Assembly (NCBI RefSeq): GCF_039537265.1
Contig: NZ_BAABAE010000004.1
Coordinates: 62,001-126,000, forward strand
Direction of reading: 5' to 3'
DNA: 64,000 nt
From: Terrimesophilobacter bigeumensis
GTDB lineage: Bacteria; Actinomycetota; Actinomycetes; Actinomycetales; Microbacteriaceae
Every line of letters begins with the position of its first letter. Position 1 is the stretch's first letter. The notes beneath the pieces were generated by a model. The model made no database searches. It saw only the letters and a program-made list of their open reading frames with translations, and was not told where the DNA came from. Positions 58,936 through 64,000 of this stretch are shown here, piece by piece. The position numbers and the translations under genes are program-made.

Positions 58936-60345
58936 TCACGGCCAACTGGTGCCGAAGCCGTCATAGCTGCGCACCTGTTCGCCTGTTGCGAGGTCGACCA
59001 CGATCGTCATGATGTTTGTCGGTTTGGCGAACGGGTAGTAGCCGTCCGACGTGCTCTTGCCGGCATCCGGACTGACCGCTATGGCCGCGTACTGGCCGTT
59101 CGGGGAGACCGTGAAGCTGTCGATCGCTCCGGCATCCGGCGGAGTATACACGATGCGCCCCGTGGTGCCGTCGTCAACGACGAGGAAGCTTCGCGAGCTC
59201 GTCAGGTCTGCGGAGAGGAAGACGACCGACTGCACTCTCGTGTGTCCGTCCGGCAGGAGCGCGGGAGTGGAGGAGTACGGGATCTCGCCGTCGACGGGGG
59301 AGGGGGTGATCCGCGTCTCGGTTCCATCGGCGAGGGAGACCACGATGCTGCCGAACGCATCCTTGACCAGGAGCGCGGAACCGTCGGGCGAGACATCATC
59401 GAGCTCGGTCCAGGTGCCGATCGGCGTGGGCACCCCGGGGGCGGCGGCGTCGAAGAGCAGGACCGTCTGGTCGAAGGTCTGTGCAGTGAACTGCGAGGTA
59501 CCGGGAAGGAACATCCAGTCGAGCACCCCGAGGTTCGACCCGTCGAGTGCGGCGACCGGAGTCACCTCATGCGTGCCGCCCAGGTCGACGAGCATGAGCG
59601 CGTTGGTGGGATCGCCGTCCTGACCGGTGAGAATGAATCCGACGAATCCGGTTGTGGGGGAGGCCCTCAGCCGTTCGACCTGCACCGCCGGCGGCAACCG
59701 GAGCTGTTCCGTCGCACCGTCGTCGAGGCTCACGAGCGTGACCGTTCCGGTGCGGTCGGCCGCCATTGTGACGACGACGAGCGCGCGGCCGACGACCGTG
59801 AAGTCCTGGATGCGATCCGCCGAGTAGACGACCTTCTTCTCGACCGCTTCCGGACCGAAACCGATGCCGGTCCGAAGGATCGTGTCCTTCCCGCCCACCG
59901 CCGGGTCCGCCCGGTCGAGGTAGTACACGGAGGCTGCGGCGGTCGTGAAGCGGTGTTCGAGCGTCGAGGTCGCCGTGTGCTGCACGCCGGCGGCCTCCGT
60001 GATCGTCACGCGGTACTCGGTGGAGTAGTCGAGCCTCGTGGTGAATCGGATTGCGATCACCGCCCCGGAGGTCGACACGTCGAAGGGCACCTCAGGTGCC
60101 ACCGTGACCTGGTCGGCCCGGATGTCGGCGAGCGGCTCGTTCGCGAACAGCCTCAGTTGCTGCCCCGGCAGGGCCGCGACCGCCGCGGTGTCGACCTGGG
60201 CATCCGACAGTCGCGGGCCCTGGAACCAGTCCAGGGTGAAGAAGGTTCCGCAGAGTACGAGGAGGGTGGTGACGAGAATGGTCAGGGTTCTCCGGAACCG
60301 GCGGACATCCGGGAGCCGCCCGCCGTCAGTAAAGGTAGGGCTCAT
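58936..60345 (-). CDS. Membrane-anchored Ig-like/propeller-like protein, function unknown
   Basis: A 469-residue protein. One N-terminal membrane helix (about 20-40) is followed by an Ig-like (Big_5-type) domain (LPGQQLRLFANEPLADIRADQVTV... about 58-130). Repeated beta motifs then read like a propeller (DGSALLVKDAFGSIVV; SPNGQYAAIAVSPD). No active-site residues stand out. It faces the outside by topology. The start overlaps the TIGR03943 gene by 20 bases, so it is the third gene of the permease operon; a scaffold or envelope-binding role is only a guess. Confidence 0.7.
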   Translation of the reverse strand: MSPTFTDGGRLPDVRRFRRTLTILVTTLLVLCGTFFTLDWFQGPRLSDAQVDTAAVAALPGQQLRLFANEPLADIRADQVTVAPEVPFDVSTSGAVIAIRFTTRLDYSTEYRVTITEAAGVQHTATSTLEHRFTTAAASVYYLDRADPAVGGKDTILRTGIGFGPEAVEKKVVYSADRIQDFTVVGRALVVVTMAADRTGTVTLVSLDDGATEQLRLPPAVQVERLRASPTTGFVGFILTGQDGDPTNALMLVDLGGTHEVTPVAALDGSNLGVLDWMFLPGTSQFTAQTFDQTVLLFDAAAPGVPTPIGTWTELDDVSPDGSALLVKDAFGSIVVSLADGTETRITPSPVDGEIPYSSTPALLPDGHTRVQSVVFLSADLTSSRSFLVVDDGTTGRIVYTPPDAGAIDSFTVSPNGQYAAIAVSPDAGKSTSDGYYPFAKPTNIMTIVVDLATGEQVRSYDGFGTSWP

Positions 60346-61111
60346 CGGGTTGCTGCACGGTCTTCGTGCTCGTGGGCACGAGGGCTATGGGCTGGGCGCT
60401 GGCCGCGCTGGGATTGGTCTCGAACCCTCCGGTCACCTGTACCCAGTCGTCCTTGTGGAAGCTGGAGGTCCAGTCCGGCAGGTACACCGGGACCCCGATC
60501 GGCTGGGCGTCGACCGCGCAGCAGGTGATGATGAAGCGCGAGACATAGAAGACGTTCTCCGGATCGTCCGGGTCGGGGGTGACGAACCCGACGACATCCG
60601 CCGGTTTGCCGCTGTAGAAGACCGGGTCGGAGGTTTGACGCAGGAGGGAGGCCCAGTCCCGCACGGTGAACCGCTCCGAGGCACCGGCGGGGGCTACCGC
60701 ATCCGCCGACTGGGGCGTGTCGAGAACGTTCGTGCTGTTGATCTCGCGCTGGTCGGCGGTCGCGCTCGTGAGGGTGGCCGGCGGGACGATCACGAGCGCG
60801 AGGGCGATCGCAGCGGTCACGATGGTGGCGGATGCCGTGATCCAGCGGCGCAGGCCGCTCGACGCCGACGCTTCGTCCTGGGTCTCGTGGTCGTGGTCGT
60901 GGCCGTGCCGTGAGCGGGGCACGAAGCTCGCGACGAGGAAGACGAGCCCGAAGGCGGCCATGATGACCGTGAAGACGATGTAGCGGGGGTGGATGTAGAG
61001 CAGCAGCTGGTTCGTCGTGGCGAGCCATACCGTCGCCACGATCGTGGCCGCGGTGAGGGCGATCCCGTTCCAGCGGCGCCAGTCCCTGCGGGTGCGGTGT
61101 CTAGGCGACAT
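60326..61111 (-). CDS. TIGR03943 family membrane protein (YcgQ-like)
   Basis: A 261-residue protein of the TIGR03943/YcgQ family, the usual partner of the upstream permease. Helices lie at about 15-32, 42-63 and 88-110, with a His/Asp-rich loop (RHGHDHDHE) between the last two. A conserved external domain has FIITCCAVDAQPIGVPVY. The His-rich loop and the Bacillus ycgQR genes, which answer to zinc limitation, suggest a metal-linked role, but no Zur box was found upstream. It overlaps the permease gene by 11 bases. Confidence 0.85.
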   Translation of the reverse strand: MSPRHRTRRDWRRWNGIALTAATIVATVWLATTNQLLLYIHPRYIVFTVIMAAFGLVFLVASFVPRSRHGHDHDHETQDEASASSGLRRWITASATIVTAAIALALVIVPPATLTSATADQREINSTNVLDTPQSADAVAPAGASERFTVRDWASLLRQTSDPVFYSGKPADVVGFVTPDPDDPENVFYVSRFIITCCAVDAQPIGVPVYLPDWTSSFHKDDWVQVTGGFETNPSAASAQPIALVPTSTKTVQQPDEPYLY

Positions 61112-62144
61112 AGTTGACCACCAGCCCGACGAGGGCGCTCAGGAGCGCGACGACGACCGTGAGCTGGACGAGTGTCTTCGTCGTGAATGTCGTACGCATG
61201 AGGCTCAGCATCTTGATGTCGATGATGGGGCCGAAGACGAGGAAGGCGGCGATCGAACCGGGGAGGAAGGTGCTCGCGAACGGCAGGATGAAGAACGCGT
61301 CGACGTTGGAGCACACCGAGATCACGAAGGCGAGCAGCATCATCACCAGCACCGACCAGAGCGGGTTGCTGCCGAGGCCGATGAGCACCGAACGCGGGAC
61401 GGCGACCTGCACGAGACCGGCGAGGAGTGAGCCGATGAAGAGCGCTGGCATGATGACGGCGGCCTCGCGCGTGAACAGGTCGATGCTCGAGCCCAGCCGG
61501 CTGGTTCCGTGCTCGTGCCGGTCCGGCATCCGGCACTCTGCGGCGAAGCGCGAGGTGAGCAGGCTGTCCTGGTCGGGATGCCTGCTGAACAGCCATCCGA
61601 GGATGTTCGCGATGGCGAAACCGCCCACGAGGCGCGCCACGAGGATGCCGTCGTCGAACCCGAAGGCCTGGTGCGTCGTGATGATGGTGATGGGGTTGAG
61701 GATGGGGGCGGCGAGCAGGAAGGTCATCGACTCGGAGACCGTGAAGCCCTTGACGAGCAGGCCGCGCGCGAGCGGGACGTTGCCGCACTCGCAGACCGGG
61801 AGGAACATGCCGAGGAACGAGATGGCCGCGCGGCGCAGAACCGGATTGCGGGGGAGGGCGCGCATGACCCACGAGTCGGGGAGCCAGACCTGCACGAGGA
61901 TCGAGAGCAGCACGCCGAGGATGACGAACGGCAGCGACTCGACGATGACGCTGATGCTGAGGGTCAGGAGGTCCTGGAGCTGGTTCGGGAGCGACCAGGG
62001 GCCGGTCTTCGAGGTGATCGCCCGTATGAGGAAGAGGCTCGCCAGGCCGACGACGCCGACTCCGATCCACGCCGCGCGCGCGGGACTGACCCGGGTGTGA
62101 GAACGCTCCGGGGGGCCGGTGCGAGTCTCGGTCTCGATCGCCAC
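61101..62144 (-). CDS. Permease of the DUF318/YraQ (ArsP_2) family
   Basis: A 347-residue permease with about eight to ten helices. The signature PVCECGNVPLARGLLVKG and its partner VISVCSNVDAFFILPF, each with a cysteine in a membrane helix, are typical of YraQ/YcgR permeases thought to move metals, metalloids or thiol compounds. GTG is placed by a -10 box 6 bases upstream. It heads the three-gene operon with TIGR03943 and the propeller-like gene. Confidence 0.88.
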   Translation of the reverse strand: MAIETETRTGPPERSHTRVSPARAAWIGVGVVGLASLFLIRAITSKTGPWSLPNQLQDLLTLSISVIVESLPFVILGVLLSILVQVWLPDSWVMRALPRNPVLRRAAISFLGMFLPVCECGNVPLARGLLVKGFTVSESMTFLLAAPILNPITIITTHQAFGFDDGILVARLVGGFAIANILGWLFSRHPDQDSLLTSRFAAECRMPDRHEHGTSRLGSSIDLFTREAAVIMPALFIGSLLAGLVQVAVPRSVLIGLGSNPLWSVLVMMLLAFVISVCSNVDAFFILPFASTFLPGSIAAFLVFGPIIDIKMLSLMRTTFTTKTLVQLTVVVALLSALVGLVVNYVA

Positions 62145-62150
62145 CCGTCG

Positions 62151-62156
62151 AGCCTA
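62151..62156 (-). promoter_or_regulatory. Leaderless promoter -10 box, permease operon
   Basis: Minus-strand TAGGCT, 6 bases, GTG at 62144. Confidence 0.6.
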
Positions 62157-62193
62157 AGCCACTGGCGGGCGTTTGGCGGATGGCGCCCCGTGG

Positions 62194-62982
62194 CTATTCG
62201 GAGCCGCCGGTGACGTCCTGGTTCTCCCAGTCTTCGAGCTTCTGCGGGTCGATGCCGCACTCGCGGACCTCCTGCGCCAGCTTCTTGGTCAGGCGGGACT
62301 TGCCCGCGGCGACCGCCTCCTGGGTGGTGCCCACGAAGATCTGGCCGTCCTTCGACTCGCGGTTGACATCCGAGGCGTCCTGGCAGAGGTGGAAGACCGA
62401 GCCCGACTGGGTCCAGGTGACCTCGTCCTGGCCAGTGAGGAAGACGACGGCGTCGCGGTCGTTGGCGTAGTCCTCCTGCGAGGGCGCGTTCCAGTCGACC
62501 CCGAAGTAGGCCGCGACGAGCAGCAGCACGACGGCGATTCCACCGGCGATGCCCTTCTGCTTCCCGTCCATGTCCTTGTTGAGGAGGATCATGACGATGA
62601 GGGGCAGGAACGCGATGGCGGTCACGATCGCACCGAGCTGGTTCTGTACGAAGAAGCGGAACTTGTCCTTCTTCGAGGCCGGGTCGAGGCGGTTCGCCTT
62701 CTTCCAGAGCAGGGAGCCGCCGATGGCGAGGCCGGCGATGACGACCAGCAGGCCGATGAGCAGGATGAGGTGCCAGGTCTCGAAGGGGACCTGTCGCAGC
62801 AGCCAGAAGATCGCGAAGGCCTCGGTCGCGATGGCCAGAACCCACAGCACCGCGGCGATGATCCGGAAGCGTCCGGCCTTCGACTTCGACTCCGCAGTCG
62901 GCTTCCAATTGCTCTCGGTGCTCGACGTCTCGGCATCCGGCGTCGACTCGACCCGGACGACCTTCTTGGTGCGTTTGGCCAT
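62194..62982 (-). CDS. Four-helix membrane protein, function unknown
   Basis: A 262-residue protein. A charged N-tail of about 35 residues (AKRTKKVVRVESTPDAETSSTESNW) precedes four membrane helices (about 42-62, 70-92, 112-135, 145-165). A soluble C-domain of about 95 residues carries two cysteines (FHLCQDASDVN; VRECGIDPQKLEDW). I do not recognise the family beyond similarity to hypothetical membrane proteins of this group. ATG 62982 has AAGGGG 6 bases upstream and is preferred to ATG 62988. Confidence 0.75.
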   Translation of the reverse strand: MAKRTKKVVRVESTPDAETSSTESNWKPTAESKSKAGRFRIIAAVLWVLAIATEAFAIFWLLRQVPFETWHLILLIGLLVVIAGLAIGGSLLWKKANRLDPASKKDKFRFFVQNQLGAIVTAIAFLPLIVMILLNKDMDGKQKGIAGGIAVVLLLVAAYFGVDWNAPSQEDYANDRDAVVFLTGQDEVTWTQSGSVFHLCQDASDVNRESKDGQIFVGTTQEAVAAGKSRLTKKLAQEVRECGIDPQKLEDWENQDVTGGSE

Positions 62983-63052
62983 TTCCATCCCCTTGGTCTT
63001 GGAGGCACCAGCATATCGGGAGCGCGGGGTTCGCGGCCTCCTGAATCTCTGG

Positions 63053-63706
63053 TCAGTCCGCGCTGAGGGCGAGCCCGGTCAGCTCCGCGAGCTCGTCGAG
63101 ACCCAGTTCACCGAAGATCTCCCGCGCGACGACTCCTCGGGGGGTGATGTCGAACACCGCATAGTCGGTGTAGACGGTGTCGACGCACCCGATTCCGGTG
63201 AGCGGGTAGCTGCACTCATCGACGAGCTTGCAGGCCCCCTCCTTGGTGAACAGCTCCATGATGACGAACACCTGCTTGGCGCCGATCGCGAGGTCCATGG
63301 CGCCGCCCACGGCCGGAATGGCGTCCTCACCGCCGGTGTGCCAGTTGGCGAGGTCGCCGCTCGTCGAGACCTGGAATGCGCCGAGGACGCAGATGTCCAG
63401 GTGCCCGCCGCGCATCATGCCGAACGAGTCGGCGTGGTGGAAGTAGCTCGCGCCCGGCAGTTCGGTCACCGGGATCTTGCCCGCATTGAGCAGGTCGGGG
63501 TCGATCTCGTCGCCGACGGCGGCCGGGCCCATCCCGAGCATGCCGTTCTCGGTATGCAGGATGATCTCCCGATCGCTCGGCAGATAGTCGGAGACCTTCG
63601 TCGGGAGCCCGATACCGAGGTTGACGTAGGCGCCCTCCCGGATGTCGTCGGCCACCCGGCGCGCCATGTCGTCCCGCGTGAGCGGCCCGCGTGTGCGAAC
63701 GGTCAT
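63053..63706 (-). CDS. scoB: 3-oxoacid CoA-transferase subunit B
   Basis: A 217-residue beta subunit of a family I CoA-transferase (ScoB/PcaJ/AtoA type), moving CoA from succinyl-CoA to a 3-oxo acid. The catalytic glutamate is in HTENGMLGMG, and GGHLDICVLGAFQVS and DLANW are conserved. The start overlaps the subunit A stop (ATGA), so the two are made together. Acetoacetate and 3-oxoadipate are both possible acceptors; nothing in the window decides. Confidence 0.93.
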   Translation of the reverse strand: MTVRTRGPLTRDDMARRVADDIREGAYVNLGIGLPTKVSDYLPSDREIILHTENGMLGMGPAAVGDEIDPDLLNAGKIPVTELPGASYFHHADSFGMMRGGHLDICVLGAFQVSTSGDLANWHTGGEDAIPAVGGAMDLAIGAKQVFVIMELFTKEGACKLVDECSYPLTGIGCVDTVYTDYAVFDITPRGVVAREIFGELGLDELAELTGLALSAD

Positions 63707-64000
63707 TGTCCCTCCGTGGCCAGTGGCAGGCGACCGCCGACCTCGACGAGGCGTTCGACGAAGATGCCGGGGGTCACGACGGCCTCGGGATCGAGTGCTC
63801 CGACCTCGACGATGCGGTTGACCTGGGCGATCGCGGTGTGCGCGGCGCTCGCCATGAGGGGTCCGAAGTTGCGCGCCGTCTTGCGGTAGACGAGGTTGCC
63901 GAGCCGGTCGCCCTCGTGGGCCTTGATGAGAGCGAAGTCGGCCGTGAGGGCCTCCTCGAGCACGTAGTCCCTGCCGTTGATGCGGCGCGTCTCCTTGCCG
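63703..64000 (-). CDS. scoA: 3-oxoacid CoA-transferase subunit A (5' end missing)
   Basis: The C-terminal part of the alpha subunit; the reading frame runs off the right edge of the window. The visible sequence (ALIKAHEGDRLGNLVYRKTARNFGP...VVEVGALDPEAVVTPGIFV pattern) is characteristic of ScoA/PcaI. Only about 98 residues of a usual 220-240 are present. It is coupled to scoB by a 4-base overlap. Confidence 0.92.
   Translation of the reverse strand, partial: GKETRRINGRDYVLEEALTADFALIKAHEGDRLGNLVYRKTARNFGPLMASAAHTAIAQVNRIVEVGALDPEAVVTPGIFVERLVEVGGRLPLATEGQ

Noticed and set aside
62151..62200. Zinc-uptake-regulator box upstream of the permease operon
   Set aside because: Expected from the Bacillus ycgRQ comparison, but no AT-rich TGAAAAT-type dyad is present.

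Overview
The window is high-GC actinobacterial chromosome, most likely Microbacteriaceae or a close relative. The evidence is the gene content: MshB (mycothiol), FdxA, the succinylase lysine branch (dapC, dapD, dapE), DUF3117, DUF3107, an AdnA-AdnB-like helicase-nuclease pair, a UvrD2-type helicase, an actinobacterial DUF2342 metalloprotease and a UPF0182 protein. GTG and TTG starts are frequent. Many genes start 6-7 nt after a TAnnnT -10 box, so they should be transcribed without a leader. No phage, insertion sequence, integrase or CRISPR array was seen.

Layout. 1-8.4 kb: typA (cut by the left edge), a lipoprotein, mshB-fdxA-dapC, citrate synthase, then divergent dapD/dapE. 8.4-15.8 kb: a GT-C-like membrane protein, DUF3117, a Nudix hydrolase, an O-methyltransferase, TatB, succinate-semialdehyde dehydrogenase, a GPH-type transporter and a PLP lyase. 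15.9-25.6 kb: a catabolic block (polar amino-acid-type ABC importer, IclR regulator, amidohydrolase, acyl-CoA ligase, thiolase-like protein, DUF35 protein, M20 peptidase). 25.6-38.6 kb: mrp/DUF1003/PRC-MgtE_N-CBS operon, stress protein, aminopeptidase P, PHP and DEAD-box genes, a two-component system with a secreted protein, DUF3107. 38.8-45.2 kb: adnA-adnB. 45.3-52.9 kb: LysR/MFS pair, an acetyltransferase-like protein, an APH-fold pseudokinase, NudC, UvrD2 and an E1-like protein. 53.0-64 kb: DUF2342, a PDZ-Lon protein, UPF0182, initiator tRNA, a permease/TIGR03943/propeller-like operon, a membrane protein and a 3-oxoacid CoA-transferase (cut by the right edge).

The most interesting block is 15.9-25.6 kb. 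Its gene set suggests import of an amide- or peptide-linked compound, hydrolysis by two metallohydrolases, CoA activation of the released acid and C-C cleavage by a thiolase-like protein lacking the nucleophilic cysteine, paired with DUF35. An 18-bp motif occurs at both of its promoter regions. The block is also poor in the hexamer GGATGC/GCATCC, which is strongly enriched in the flanking housekeeping DNA by hand count. That points to acquisition by transfer.

Other points of note are two structurally alike palindromic repeats at convergent gene ends, divergent leaderless promoters whose -10 boxes overlap by two bases, an APH-fold protein that has lost its catalytic residues, and in-frame repeats in adnA and in a small membrane protein.
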